Both the position numbers and the translations under genes were made by a program. 64,000 nt of DNA, from assembly GCA_030159075.1 (NCBI GenBank), contig BROG01000241.1, forward strand, positions 248,001 through 312,000, written 5' to 3'. This document shows positions 46,991 to 58,554 of this stretch, one piece after another. This DNA is from Atrina japonica. Taxonomy: Eukaryota; Mollusca; Bivalvia; Pterioida; Pinnidae. The first letter of the stretch is position 1; each line of letters opens with the position of its first letter. The notes below the pieces were generated by a model, which had not been told where the DNA came from, ran no database searches, and saw only the letters and a list, made by a program, of their open reading frames with translations.

Positions 46991-47172
46991 ATACCACACT
47001 CAATTATAATGATCCATTTAAATGTTCAACATTGTCGTGATTTAAACACTTCCTGTATCTTATATTTATTTTAGGATCACCAATATTTGGACACAAAAAG
47101 GATCAGTTGATTCTGAGAGACATACTGATGAAACCAATAAATTCATTTTGCTCTCATCCATTTCAAAAATGT

Positions 47173-47278
47173 TCATTCTTCCTCTGTATTCTTGTATGTT
47201 GAGTCCATTTCACTAAATGTCCATTGATGACCAGTATTGCCTTTGTTAGATTCATCCCTCTGCTCTCCGAACATTCTC
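47173..47278 (-). CDS. Candidate terminal coding exon, unknown protein (34 residues then stop)
   Basis: Read on the minus strand, a strong acceptor (ATTTTTCTTACAG) precedes 47278. One base then completes a split codon and 34 codons follow, ending TGA at 47175-47173. The peptide is hydrophilic: it starts RMFGEQRDESNKGNTG, has HQWTF in the middle and ends NTEEE, like a C-terminal tail. AATAAA on the minus strand (47070-47065) lies about 105 bases after the stop, a normal position. The rest of the gene would lie at higher coordinates, with the B-box/NHL gene perhaps inside an intron. Not recognised, and chance cannot be excluded. Confidence 0.3.
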
Positions 47279-47783
47279 CTGTAAGAAAAATGTATGCCTA
47301 TACTTGTACAGTCAAACTTGTCTAAAAAAGATCTTAAAGTTTTACAAATTTGTTAAGTGTACTTTTTAGTAGAATTTGTCATCATCCTAAAGTTTTCATG
47401 TGAACAAGACATGACAATTTACACGTAGAATTCATGTGAAATATATACATAAGGATTTGACATAAAATTTGCTGACATAAACATTATATAAGCTTATATG
47501 ACAAACTTTTATATGTGTACATGGAACATACAGTCAAACTTGTCTATAAAGGCTACTGAAGGAAACAGGTAAAAGTAGCCATTATAGACAGGTGATCTTT
47601 ATAAAGAGGGTTATTCATTACAAAAAGCTAACAAAGGTTATGTTTGAATGGCCTTTATATGCATGTGGCCTTTATACTGAGGTGGCCTTTAATCCAACTA
47701 TACATTGTATGTATATAGTACAGTAGTCTACCTACCAAAATTAAGTTTTTTTATGAGAATTCAGACTGAGGTTCTTTTTCATA

Positions 47784-48174
47784 TTAAAGGGGCAGTAGCT
47801 GTGTGTGTGTGTGGTTTTTTTTTTTAAAAATTCAAAATTGTCTTTTTCTTTGTTTACTACTTAGATTGATATACAATAACAAAAATGAGATATATAAAGG
47901 CATACAAATTCTTAAATTCCTATATGTTTTGTGAAAATTATTTGAGAAACCCAGGTCTGGCTTTTTTTCACCTGCTACTGATTAACTAATTCTTACTATT
48001 AATATGTGAATACCACACTGGAACTGACCTGATTTTTACAAAATATATAGGAATATCAGATGTTTTTTATGCCTGTGTATAGCTCTTATTTGTTATTTTA
48101 CATCACGTTCAAGTCGTAAAAATAGAAAAAATCAAAATATTTTTTTTTTGTAAAACACAGCTAATGCCCATTTA
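47784..48174. mobile_element. Foldback TTAA element, second copy
   Basis: Starts TTAAAGGGGCAGTAGCTGTG, ends AGCTAATGCCCATTTAGG with the last TTAA mutated. Arms pair as in the copy at 46.2 kb. A short GT run near the left end has expanded. Confidence 0.78.
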
Positions 48175-48185
48175 GGAGTGTGTAA

Positions 48186-48351
48186 CAGTGGAACCGGTCT
48201 TAATAGACCACACTTTCTGCCACTGAAATGTGGACACTAATAACCAGTGGTTTCCCAAAAGAGGTTTTATGTAGATAATCATTTAAATGAATGGTTTTCA
48301 AACCTGGTCTTAAAAGAATGGTGAACTTTCAAGACTGTTGTCTCTCCACTG
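48186..48351. mobile_element. TA-flanked-type MITE, GAGAGACCAC subfamily, diverged
   Basis: CAGTGGAACCGGTCTTAATA to TGTTGTCTCTCCACTG. It lies directly to the right of the foldback element ending at 48174. A similar diverged copy occupies 41465-41648. Confidence 0.5.
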
Positions 48352-48356
48352 CATTA

Positions 48357-48362
<6 letters not shown>

Positions 48363-48393
<31 letters not shown>

Positions 48394-49360
48394 ACTGTGT
48401 TGGTATCTTAAAAATATGTGAATCTCAAATTTACAAATTATTTTAACACTCTTTAGGAGTGGAGGAGACTATAAAATGAATGAAAATGACAAAGCTGGGA
48501 AAGATGTCAAAAACATGTCAAAAATTAGTTTTCCAATTTATTCCAAAAACAGGAAATTGAATCATGCATCTATAAAATTCACTCAGATGTGATTAGTTTT
48601 TCAATCAACGCAGCAGTTCTGGAGAAGATTTTTAAAGAGGGATATCCCCAAGGCCTCTTTTGCCTCATTTTGGATCCACCCCTTGGCTGATCTGGCCAAA
48701 ATTAATAAAATTGGTAGAGGTCCTTGAGTACTTACCTCCTACAAAGTTTCATTAAAATCCCTTTGGCAGTTTTGGAGAAGAAGTCGAAAATGTGGAAAAT
48801 TACCCCCCTCCCCATTTTTGCAGTCTTAAAAAATTCATAAAAAAAAATTAAATCTCAGCTAAATTCTTCCAGGAAAGCATTTATCTATCAAACCACAGGT
48901 AAAACACATAAAATAAATGCATCATAATAGATAATAGGTGAGAAAATCAAAGAAACCATACAAAAATGAATGAAAATTACAGTCTAGAAAAAGACGTCTA
49001 AAATGCATGAACAATTTATTTTCCGATTTCAAGGACATTAAGAAACTTGAATCATACATCTATGTAAATCACTCAGACACAATTAGTTTTTCAATTCATG
49101 CAGTGGTTCTGGAGGAGAAGATTTTTAAAGAGGGGTACCCCCTGGGGCCTCTTTTGCCCCACCCTGGATCCACCCCTGGGCCAATGAACAAACTTGGTAG
49201 AGGACTTTGAGTACTTGCTTTCTATAAAGTTTCATCAAAATCCCTTCAGCGGTTTTAGAGGAGAAGTTGAGAAAATGTGAAAAGTTTACGGACAGACAGA
49301 CGACAGACAAAAGGCAATCAGAAAAGCTCATTTGAACCTTCAGTTCAGGTGAGCTAAAAA
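48363..49360. repeat. Dispersed repeat bounded by CTCACCTGAAC / GTTCAGGTGAG, with internal duplication
   Basis: The left end GGCCCATGGGCCACATCGC CTCACCTGAAC-type motif and the right end TTCAGTTCAGGTGAGCTAAA are inverted. Inside, about 250 bases (near 48540-48790 and 49015-49265) with AGATTTTTAAAGAGGG and GGATCCACCCCT are duplicated. Similar GGTGAGCTAAAAA ends close the 32540-32990 repeat. This type is familiar from bivalve genomes. The 67- and 68-residue frames at 49.0-49.3 kb are by-products. Confidence 0.55.
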
Positions 49361-49433
49361 ACTCATTGCATTGGCCATGTTGGAATACTCTATGCCCATA
49401 GCTTAGGTAAAAAGTTGTTGCATTTCACCTATA

Positions 49434-49725
49434 CAGGTCTTTTCCTTAGTTTCCACAGGGCCGAAATTTGGCCCCATTCCCAATGCAAAATAAATGCGTT
49501 TTTTTCCCAATTTGGTGAAAAAATTCCCAATTTGGTGTACAGACAGCGACTGCTAAGAAAAACAAATTATTGAAGGGGGTTTATGCTTTAAAAAAAAGAT
49601 TCCATTATATTTCTACATGTATTTACATGTGTGCAAACTATTTTTTCCACAAATTCATATTAAACGTTGAAATCCCTGATTTTGTCGTCAATGGCATTTT
49701 CCCAAAATCAACAGAAAAAGGTCTG
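49434..49725. mobile_element. TIR element with 5 bp target duplication (292 bp)
   Basis: Ends CAGGTCTTTTCCTTAG and CAGAAAAAGGTCTG are inverted repeats, flanked by the direct repeat CTATA on both sides (49429-49433 and 49726-49730). The interior repeats CCCAATTTGGTG. The 5 bp target size matches the element at 60.6 kb. Confidence 0.6.
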
Positions 49726-50184
49726 CTATAGCTGGTGAGTTATCCATATATGTAAAAAAAATAAATAACTTAGTGGGTTGTAAATCAATAAAAAAACAAT
49801 TATCGGTAGTTATTTATAATGTTGGCCAATCACCAAAAATCTCTGATTGTATCGTAAATAATACAAAGGAACAACACTATCAGTTTATTTTGCACAAGGT
49901 AATAATTTACATATTTATATCTATTTATCATGCCATTATCTTCGTATAATCAATAACTTTAAAATTTCAAATACTAAATGTCAAATTTAACTCCAATAAA
50001 AAGGCTGACTTGAATATACATGTACAATATTTTGTAGCCATGAGTATCATCCCATAGCAAAAGTGCACCATACATTTAAGGAATATTTTTCATTTTTGAA
50101 AAAAAAACCTGGAATGTACACGGAATGTACATGCAATGGCGTGTGGAAATTTTTTTTTTTTCATGACAAAACAAATGAATAGCT

Positions 50185-51265
50185 GTGTGTCCAGCATCAA
50201 ATATACAACGCATCCAGTCTGTATACTTGCAATGAAGGAAATAATATTCAGTATTTAATTAATAGTATACTTTGTACGGTTATTACTATTGGTACACATC
50301 TTACAACACATCCAGTCTGTATACTTGCAATGAAGGAAATAATATTTTAGTATTTAATTAATAGTATACTTTGTACGGTCATCCTAGTCATGTATAACGC
50401 ATGCAATGAAGGAAATAATATTCAGTATTTAATTAATAGTATACTTTGTACAGTCATCCAGTCTGTATACTTGCAATGAAGGAAATAATATTCAGTATTT
50501 AATTAATAGTATACTTTGTACAGTCATCCAGTCTGTATACTTGCAATGAAGGAAATAATATTTAGTATTTAATTAATAGTATACTTTGTACGGTTATTAC
50601 TACTGGTACATATCTTACAACACATCCAGTCTGTATACTTGCAATGAAGGAAATAATATTTAGTATTTAATTAATAGTATACTTTGTACAGTCATCCAGT
50701 CTGTATACTTGCAATGAAGGAAATAATATTCAGTATTTAATTAATAGTATACTTTGTACGGTTATTACTATTGGTACACATCTTACAACACATCCAGTCT
50801 GTATACTTGCAATGAAGGAAATAATATTTAGTATTTAATTAATAGTATACTTTGTACAGTCATCCAGTCTGTATACTTGCAATGAAGGAAATAATATTCA
50901 GTATTTAATTAATAGTATACTTTGTACAGTCATCCAGTCTGTATACTTCAATGAAGGAAATAATATTTATATTACAATAGTACTTTGTCCAGTCTGTATA
51001 CTTGCAATGAAGGAAATAATATTCAGTATTTAATTTGTACGGTAGTATACTATTGTACACATCATCCAGTCCAGTCTGTATACTTGCAATGAAGGAAATA
51101 ATATTCAGTATTTAATTAATAGTATACTTTGTACGGTTATTACTACTGGTACACATCTTACAACACATCCAGTCTGTATACTTGCAATGAAGGAAATAAT
51201 ATTCAGTATTTAATTAATAGTATACTTTGTACGGTTATTACTACTGGTACATATCTTACCGGATA
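50185..51265. repeat. 70/100 bp compound satellite, about 1.1 kb
   Basis: Core unit CATCCAGTCTGTATACTTGC then AATGAAGGAAATAATATTCA then GTATTTAATTAATAGTATAC (about 70 bases with TTTGTACAGT). A longer form adds about 30 bases (GGTTATTACTA(C/T)TGGTACA). Short and long units alternate irregularly; 50940-51070 contains scrambled, shortened units. Confidence 0.94.
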
Positions 51266-51639
51266 TGAACTTTGTCTTACCTGTTTATTAGGTATCTGTT
51301 ACACCTACATGTACACGTAATAAAGAAAAAAGGTGATTTATTGTCAAAAATGAGTGAACATGTTTAAGGAAGTAAAGACATCTTGATTTACTGATATGGG
51401 TAAGAATTAATTCTACTTATAATTCATCTATTACAACGGTTTTATAAACTAACAAAATCTAAAAGAGTGAACTTAACATAAGTAGAATTGACTTTTACAT
51501 CTAAGATACTTTAAATTTCCTAAATCAGGCTCGCTAGACTTCAAACTCAATACACAACATCTTGAGTACATGTACTTCTTATCAGAATACACAACAATAT
51601 TCAATCAAATATCATGAATAAGCTAAAAGATTAGATAGT

Positions 51640-51730
51640 GTAACTCATCAACCCCTGAAAAACAATGGACTCTCCTGTAAATCAATGACTTAGACCAGTC
51701 AAATTGTGTCTTTAGGGGTAAATGGGTTAA
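51640..51730. mobile_element. Tiny TTAA MITE (91 bp, inverted relative to the others)
   Basis: GTAACTCATCAACCCCTGAA to TTTAGGGGTAAATGGGTTAA: the reverse complement of the 30-31 kb copies, with the left TTAA mutated to GTAA. Partial copies of the same family lie near 43577-43660 and 45066-45120. Confidence 0.72.
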
Positions 51731-52350
51731 GACAATTGAGAAAATAAGCTGTCTCCTATAAATGAATACCTCCGTCACAGTTGGTAAAGTAGAAACATTG
51801 AAGTTTTCATTTAGTACATGTAATATTGCTTATGGGATAATGCCACACCATTATCACAAGACGTGCCACACATTTTGACCTGTACTGTGGATTCATCTGG
51901 CCTTGGGTATGTTCTGGGCCTTAATTCAAACCTCTCACTTGCACGGTGAATGCTGTATTTACAGAGTCAGGGCTCAAGGTCAATTAACTTTTCAGGATTT
52001 CATGATGAGTAATACCAAAATGGTAATTTAACGCCAAAAATGAAACTTAAAACCTACACATGACAGAGTTCTTGAAATTCACAGGTCTTTCCAGAAAAAC
52101 TGGTAAATTTTATAAAAGTCAAAAATGAAATCTATCTGATAACTGGTCCAAATGACCACTTATTTTCCATTTCTTTTCAAATTTGTATATATACAGACCA
52201 ATAAAAATGTTCTATGACCAGAGATATTCCTTTATTCAGTGGTCCAGTTGACCAGTATTTTTTTTTATTATTATCTAAAATTGTCTGGCATGATTGTTTG
52301 TGATAGGGTGCCTACAAAGAGCTATGACAAATGTATTACTAAACAATACT

Positions 52351-52372
52351 TCTTTTGTAATTCAGGTTAAAA
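52351..52372 (+). promoter_or_regulatory. Probable 3' splice acceptor and start context of the B-box/NHL gene
   Basis: A pyrimidine-rich run ending in TTCAG at 52361-52365 is followed by GTTAAAA and then the ATG at 52373. This layout suits a gene whose single coding exon follows a non-coding first exon. No in-frame stop lies between the acceptor and the ATG, so an N-terminal extension cannot be excluded from sequence alone. Confidence 0.4.
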
Positions 52373-54034
52373 ATGGCAAGTGGATCTATCCATTGCACCT
52401 ATCAAACTGCGCTAAGTTGTGATATATGTCAAGAGTATGATAATGTGGATTCTTACTGTCTTGGATGTGAAGGAAATATATGTGCGATTTGCAAAGCATA
52501 CCATACACAAATCCGTATGTATAGAAACCATGAAATAGTCCCGATAATCGAAGGACTAAAACAACAATCGGCAACAGAGAAATGTAGTTTGCACCGATCT
52601 CACACCTATACCATGCATTGTACCAACTGCAACAAACTTGTATGTACTAAATGTATCATCAGAGACCACAAAGGTCATGTCCTGAGTGACATTGAGACAG
52701 CCATGCAAAGAATCCAACAGGAATTGGAAGACTATCACTTTACTTTGAAAACCATATTATTACCAAAGTGTAAGCAGGAAGAGACAAAAATAACCCAAAA
52801 TCTGGCAAAGTGTAACAAAGCTGCTACTTCTCTCAAATTGGACATCAATGTTCAACGAGCAGCACTCAAAACAGTAATAGACAGTATCTGCGATGATTTA
52901 CTGTCCACGGTTGAAGAAGAGCAAAAATGTCAGGTTTTGGATATAGGCAAAGTCTATTTCAAATTACAGAATAAAGTCGCTCAGATTGAACAAGAGATGA
53001 CCAAAACTAAGAATGCAGCTTTTACGAAAAATGCATCAGAAAAGATGAGATTTAATGATGAAAAGACCAGTATAACACAACTAGATATACAACCGTTTCT
53101 TCCATTGCAACCGTCCACCTTTACACGCAGTAAAATAAATGAAGTACAAGTGACGGAACAAGTGGGAAGACTTGTTCCCCCGCAGGGTCATGACACATCC
53201 TCCAATTCAATCATTGATGTAACTATTTTACACAGACAAAAATTTGATATGGGGATATTAAGCTCGATCAGTGCCATGAACGCAAATCAAGCTTGGATTG
53301 GAGGAGACCATTACGAGAAAAAACTGATGTTTGTTAACATGGAGGGCAAGGTTATGATACATATAGACACAATGTTTGACATGGATGATTTCACTGTTAC
53401 AACAGCAGGCGACATCTATGCGACAGACTACGATGGCAAATGTATCAGGTTCATGACACACAGAGGACAAGTTACAGAGACCATCAGTACTGGAGTCTAT
53501 AAACCATCTGGTATATGTCTCATCAACAACCAGGAGATAGTTGTTTGTGTCAACACTCAAGACAAACATCCCTACAGTAAGCTGGTGGTGTACAGTAGTG
53601 GCGATCAGAAGGAGCCGATACGTACTGTGCACTACACTGACAAACCAATCGCCAGGAAAGCGGAATATTTGACACAAAGAGTTACACGGAATAACAGGGG
53701 AGATTACTGCATAGCACACCTTGACCATAACAAAGTCTATCTAGTTGCCTCAGATGGTATACCAAGATACACATATGATGGAAATGGGGAGATTAAGGAG
53801 AAAATGTTACCATGGGATGTCTGTAGTGATCTGGACAATAATCTTTTCATTTCAGATACCAATAACCACACAATACACATGCTGGATGACGAGGGCAAGT
53901 TCCTTAGATTTGTACTAACCAGACAAGATGGTATGATTCGCCCAAGTGGATTATGTACTGACAAGAATGGAAGGCTCTTAGCTGGACAGGCCAAAGGTGG
54001 TCTGATTATTGTTAAATGTATCAAATTAATGTGA
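52373..54034 (+). CDS. Tandem B-box, coiled-coil, NHL-type beta-propeller protein (TRIM-like, lacks RING)
   Basis: Intact 553-residue frame with no intron. Two complete zinc-binding B-boxes are visible: B-box1 with C16, C19, C29, C32, C37, C40, H44, H53, and B-box2 with C71, H74, C83, C86, C91, C94, H99, H102. A Gln/Glu/Lys-rich helical stretch from about 107 to 235 is the expected coiled coil. From about 290 to the end there are repeated blades of NHL style, for example PSGICL near 385, PWDVCSDLDNNLFISDTNNH near 480 and RPSGLCTDKNGRLLAG near 525. No RING Cys/His cluster precedes B-box1, so RING-type E3 ligase activity is not predicted. The family is used as scaffolds, RNA- or protein-binding regulators and immune-related factors; which role applies here is unknown. 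The ATG at 52373 has a good context (AAAATGG). A splice-acceptor-like TTTGTAATTCAG ends 8 bases upstream and the frame is open back to it, so a 5' UTR intron or an extra N-terminal exon is possible. Related intronless paralogues are abundant in bivalves (family knowledge). Confidence 0.93.
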   Translation: MASGSIHCTYQTALSCDICQEYDNVDSYCLGCEGNICAICKAYHTQIRMYRNHEIVPIIEGLKQQSATEKCSLHRSHTYTMHCTNCNKLVCTKCIIRDHKGHVLSDIETAMQRIQQELEDYHFTLKTILLPKCKQEETKITQNLAKCNKAATSLKLDINVQRAALKTVIDSICDDLLSTVEEEQKCQVLDIGKVYFKLQNKVAQIEQEMTKTKNAAFTKNASEKMRFNDEKTSITQLDIQPFLPLQPSTFTRSKINEVQVTEQVGRLVPPQGHDTSSNSIIDVTILHRQKFDMGILSSISAMNANQAWIGGDHYEKKLMFVNMEGKVMIHIDTMFDMDDFTVTTAGDIYATDYDGKCIRFMTHRGQVTETISTGVYKPSGICLINNQEIVVCVNTQDKHPYSKLVVYSSGDQKEPIRTVHYTDKPIARKAEYLTQRVTRNNRGDYCIAHLDHNKVYLVASDGIPRYTYDGNGEIKEKMLPWDVCSDLDNNLFISDTNNHTIHMLDDEGKFLRFVLTRQDGMIRPSGLCTDKNGRLLAGQAKGGLIIVKCIKLM

Positions 54035-54216
54035 GACATTTTAACACTGACAAAGTAATTGCATAGAACATCTTATTATGGTGATTCTATTATCAGAAAA
54101 TTGAAACACAGAAGTAATAATTTAATTCAACTCAACACAAAATCCAAAACAATGAAATAAGACATATGAAAGTGACAAGCTTGTATCATTACGGTGTACC
54201 AGGAAATTTTCATCCC

Positions 54217-54413
54217 TGGTTTTTTTTGCTCCTTTTACATTAGAAAAAAATATCCACCCCATACTAAATTTGCCCTCACTCACCATAGACTCATGGATTT
54301 CATGAATGCATATGCTTCAATCATTTAGCTTGATAGTTTTGCCATAATTCTAAATTAGCCCTCTCATTTCAGAGCAAGGATAGTGGAAATTAAACAGCAG
54401 TGAAAAATTCCAG
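54217..54413. repeat. Dispersed repeat paired with 30670-30885
   Basis: Second, diverged copy (TTTTTGCTCC, CACCCCATACT, TCACCATAGAC, GCTTCAATCATTTAGC, AAAAATTCCAGG), lying just downstream of the B-box/NHL gene. Confidence 0.5.
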
Positions 54414-54479
54414 GACCAGCTATTATTGCTTATATTGGTTTATTGTTTTCATGGTTTTTGTGCAAAATCATCATTTTTT

Positions 54480-54680
54480 TTCAGTCATACATGATACAGT
54501 GGTTACCAGATTTTATTGGTTGAGGATAATGTAACCCGGAAAAGGTCACCTGACTTCCACAAGTAAACAGGCAAATTATAAAATTAGTTTGGGTTACAGT
54601 GGGGCTTAAACCTTATGAAAAATATGTGTCATTATAATAAAAATATAGTTCTAGAAACCATTCTAATTACAAATAGCATG
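54480..54680 (-). mobile_element. SINE family B copy, diverged, minus strand
   Basis: Resembles the complement of the family B tail and middle (GTGGTTACCAGATTTTATTGG, AATGTAACCCGGAAAAGGTC) and a remnant of the B box complement (GGGGCTTAAACC near 54602). Confidence 0.5.
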
Positions 54681-54804
54681 CCTAATTATATGTCTCAATG
54701 TTCTCTGCTTTGATATTAAATGTAGCAAAGTAATCTTGTTACATGCAGTATTAATAAGCTAAGTATTGCAGATATGCATGTTTTTCAAGTTAAAAGTAAA
54801 AATA

Positions 54805-55310
54805 AATATTCCAGGGGGTGGGGCAGGACCCCTATATGCACCAATGAATCCGTCTCCCCATAACAATCAATAATATATATGGTTTAAGAGTGGGCTATGA
54901 ATATTATTCAAATTATAAGTAAAAATGTAGTTTTCAGGGGGAGGGGCAAAACCCAAGGACCCCTATAAGCACCAATGAATGTGTCTCCCCATAACAATCA
55001 AGAATATATATATGGTTGAAGGGCGGGGTCTATACACAGTTTTTAAGTTACATGTATAAGTAAACATATATAATTAAGGGGATGGGCCAGTATCACTACA
55101 TACACCACTGAATGAGGTTCCCTGTGAATGATTTTTAAGTTATAAGTAGAAATACAAATGTCAGGGGGTAGGAAAGGACCCCATCATACACCAATGAATA
55201 TGTCTACCCATTACAAACAAGAATATACAATGTATATGGTTTAGGGGTAGGCATGTGAATGGTTTTCAAGAAATACATAAAACATTAATCTAAGGAGGTG
55301 GGGCATATAC
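54805..55310. repeat. About 125 bp tandem repeat, 4-5 diverged copies
   Basis: Landmarks recurring in order: CAGGGGG(T/A)GGGGCA, ACCCC(T/A)ATA, CACCAATGAAT, GTCTCCCCATAACAATCAA, ATATATGGTTTA and TTTTCAAGTTATAAGTA. Confidence 0.85.
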
Positions 55311-55369
55311 ATGTACCACCAAAGACCCCAATGCACATTGATTAGTACTGATGTTTTACCATAATGGAA

Positions 55370-55960
55370 CCTCCATTAAAATTATCAGCAACCTAACACC
55401 ATCATTTACCGAAAGCCAAGACCCTAATGAAAACTTAACATTGATCTGAACACAGCAAATGTTTACAAAGAACAGTAATTCCAAAAACGTTAAAAATTAA
55501 AAAAAAACAAAAAACAAAAAAAAACATTCCCAATCAAACTTCACAACATCAATGCTAGACCCCTTGGAACATCCAGACCAAATATCACCAAGCTAGCACC
55601 AATATCAACTGAATAGCAAACATGTAACTAAAACTTAACATTGATCTGATCAGTACAATTTTTGGCAAAAAGCAATAAGTCCAAAAACATTAAAAATTCA
55701 ACAACAACAAAACATAAAAAAAACAAAAGAAATATCCCAATTAAACTTCTCAACATCAATGGTTGACCCTCACCAAGCCTGTAACAAAAATTTAACATCG
55801 GAGCTAAACACAGCAATTTTCTTGCAAAATAAACAGTGTTGAAAAATGTTGAAATTAAAAAAAAAAAATCGAAAAAGATATTTCAAACATTAATGCTAGA
55901 CCCCCCATAAACATCCAGGCCAAATATCACCAACTTACTACCAAAACGAGAAATTGTCTT
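55370..55960. repeat. About 190-245 bp tandem repeat, about 3 copies
   Basis: Recurring landmarks: ACTTAACATTGATCTGA, CCAAAAACGTTAAAAATT followed by an A/CAA-rich stretch, CATCAATGCTAGACCCC and CATCCAGACCAAATATCACCA. The 62-residue minus-strand frame is within it. Confidence 0.8.
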
Positions 55961-56229
55961 GATTTAGCACAGCTAAATCAAATGTCTCCCCTTCTAAGAA
56001 ATGAAAGAGTACTGCTGTCATTGACAATGTTTAATTCTAGAGAGAGGAAGAGAGGTTGGTGTTAACATTTGTTATGTTTGTGTAAATTATATAATAATAT
56101 GCTATTGTACTGTGGTGCTATGATATAGGATATTGGAAATGTTTGAACTATGTTAATTTGGTGTAGTCTGTTGATAATTGGGGCTTTGAGGAACTATATC
56201 TTAAATGGGACATGTATGCAAAATAATCA

Positions 56230-57300
56230 CATAAAGGGAAATACTGAAAGAGGTTTTTAACAGAAGTTATGCCCTGGACAGTATTTTTTTAGCAAAGGGC
56301 AATAACTCTGTAATTAAATGACCGGTCCCTGTAATTTTTGTTCATGACACATCGCCTTGATGTCATTACCATGTATACCAAATATCTTCACCCTATCTCA
56401 AATACAAAGAAGGTTATGCCCTGAACAGTATTTTTTAGCAAAGGGCAATAACTCTAGGGAAATATATTTCTTAGCAAAGGGCAATAACTTTATAATTAAA
56501 TGGCAGGTCCCTGTAATTTTTTTTCATGACACATTGCCTTGATGTCATTAGTATGTATACCAAAAATCATCATCCTATCTGAAACACATAGTTATGCCTT
56601 GGACAGTATTTTTTAGCAAAGGGCGGATCCAAGTAACTTTTGTTCATAACACATCGTCTTGATGTCAATACCATGTATACCAAATATCATCATCCTACCT
56701 TGAGTAGGAAGAGAGTTATGCTCAAATACATAGACAGTTATGCCTAGGGCAATATTTTTTTTTTAGCAAAGGGCAATAACTCTGTAACTGAATGGCTGGT
56801 TCATGTTATTATTGTTCATGACATCCATTAACTTGATGTCATTACCATGTTTACCAAATATCATCATCCTACCTCAGGTTTTTTTAGCAAAGGGCAATAA
56901 ATAAAGGGCTGATCCCTGTAAAATTTGTTCAGGACACATCGCCATGATGTCATTTCTATGTATACCAAGTATCATCATCCTATCTGAAATACATTGACAG
57001 TTATGCCTTGGGGAGCATTTTTCATCAAAGGGCAATAACTCTGTAATTAAATGGCCTGTTCCTGTAATTTTTGTTCATGACACATCACCTTGATATCATT
57101 AACATGTATACCTAGTATCATCATTCTATCTCAAATACACAGACGGTTATGCCTAGGGCAATATATTTATAGCAAAGGGCAATAACTCTGTAATTAAAGG
57201 GCTCATCCCTGTTTTTATTGTTCATGACACATCGTCTTGATGTCAATACCATGTATACCAAATATCATCATCTTACCTTGAGTAGGAAAAGAGTTATGCT
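56230..57300. repeat. About 150 bp tandem repeat, about 7 copies, joined to a unique 3' end
   Basis: Recurring landmarks: AGCAAAGGGCAATAACTCTG, TCCCTGTAATTTTTGTTCAT, GACACATCGCCTTGATGTCA and CATGTATACCAAATATCATC. The last unit runs into GAGTTATGCTCCGGATTC, a GAA-rich stretch and TTTCGCGACTTTGTCACAG (to about 57445), resembling the end of a dispersed repeat. Confidence 0.88.
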
Positions 57301-57677
57301 CCGGATTCAAATATTATTGGAAGAAGATCAAGAAGAAAAAGAAGAAGAAGAAACTTGTACAAAAACAATCGCCATCGGAAAAGCTACGCCTATGTCTCGT
57401 TTTCGCGACTTTGTCACAGTGAGACAAAAACTGATCTCTCACTAATCCTGCTATTTGGTATGTTGTGTGGGACATCAGAAAATGAGATTAAAGAGAGATA
57501 ATTTTTTACTACCAGTAAATTGGCTAGAAACAACATATTATTTTTTCTTGAAAATGTAGTAGTTTATATACGGATCATAACAGAAATTTGTAAACAGACA
57601 ATTTTATATGTAAAGCATAAATCATAACCAACAGTCAACAATTCTTCAATACCAGACATAACCACCAAAATGAAGTA

Positions 57678-57870
57678 CAGTGAAACCTGTCTTGAGAGAC
57701 CACTCTCTTAATCGAACACTCTTGTAATATACCATCTGTCTTGTGATACCACATTCTGAGAACCACTCAACTAAATATTCCTTTAGTTAAAATATCTTTT
57801 GGGAGACTACCTCTCTTGAGCGACCACATTTGAATGGCAGATGAGGTGTTCTCTCAATACAGTTTCACTA
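57678..57870. mobile_element. TA-flanked MITE, GAGAGACCAC subfamily
   Basis: CAGTGAAACCTGTCTTGAGA to ATACAGTTTCACTA, with TA at both boundaries (57676-57677 and 57871-57872). The interior repeats TTGAG(A/C)GACCAC. Confidence 0.65.
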
Positions 57871-58554
57871 TACTGCAAATTTTGAAAAATTGTATCATGT
57901 GTATATTACTTACAACATACTGCATACATGTACAACATTTGTTCTTGAAAAATGCATAAAAATTTGTAAAATGAAGGTGATCTGATGGATAGATTACATG
58001 TATATTTAAATAAAAAGATATTTTTATCAGTGATTTTTCTGCGTACATTGTGACTTTTTTTTGTACCGCTCTTCTTTTTTGTCATTTTATGGGAGTTTTT
58101 ATAAAGAGTTTTTATGTGAGTACCTAACTGTGAAGGGTGCTATATGCTGATGAATATTTGCTCAAGGGACAAATGAAACATTTAATTATTAACCACTGTA
58201 GACATAAAATTTTCTAAAACTTTATTCCCACATATAGTCAAACTTGCATTAAAGGTCACCTTTCTATATGTGCATCTGCCTATAAAGGTCATTTAAACAT
58301 AAACTTTGTTAATATTTTTACAACCTACTTTATAAAGGCCACATATTTTTAACAGCTTCTTTTGCCTGTGTCCTTGAGTTGCCTTTTTTGGACAAGTTCA
58401 TTATTTATTTTTTTCACAAATTTAACAATGATTAAAGGCCTAAATGTATAAATCACTAGATAGATTATCATTATAGGCCTACATGTATAAAGCTCTTGTA
58501 ACATGTCTTAGATGGATTATAGGCATATATGTATAAAGCACCCTTGAATTAAAG

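Noticed and set aside
53258..54039. Minus-strand frames of 156 and 100 residues opposite the B-box/NHL gene
   Set aside because: Shadows of the coding strand; the plus-strand frame has intact zinc ligands and propeller motifs.
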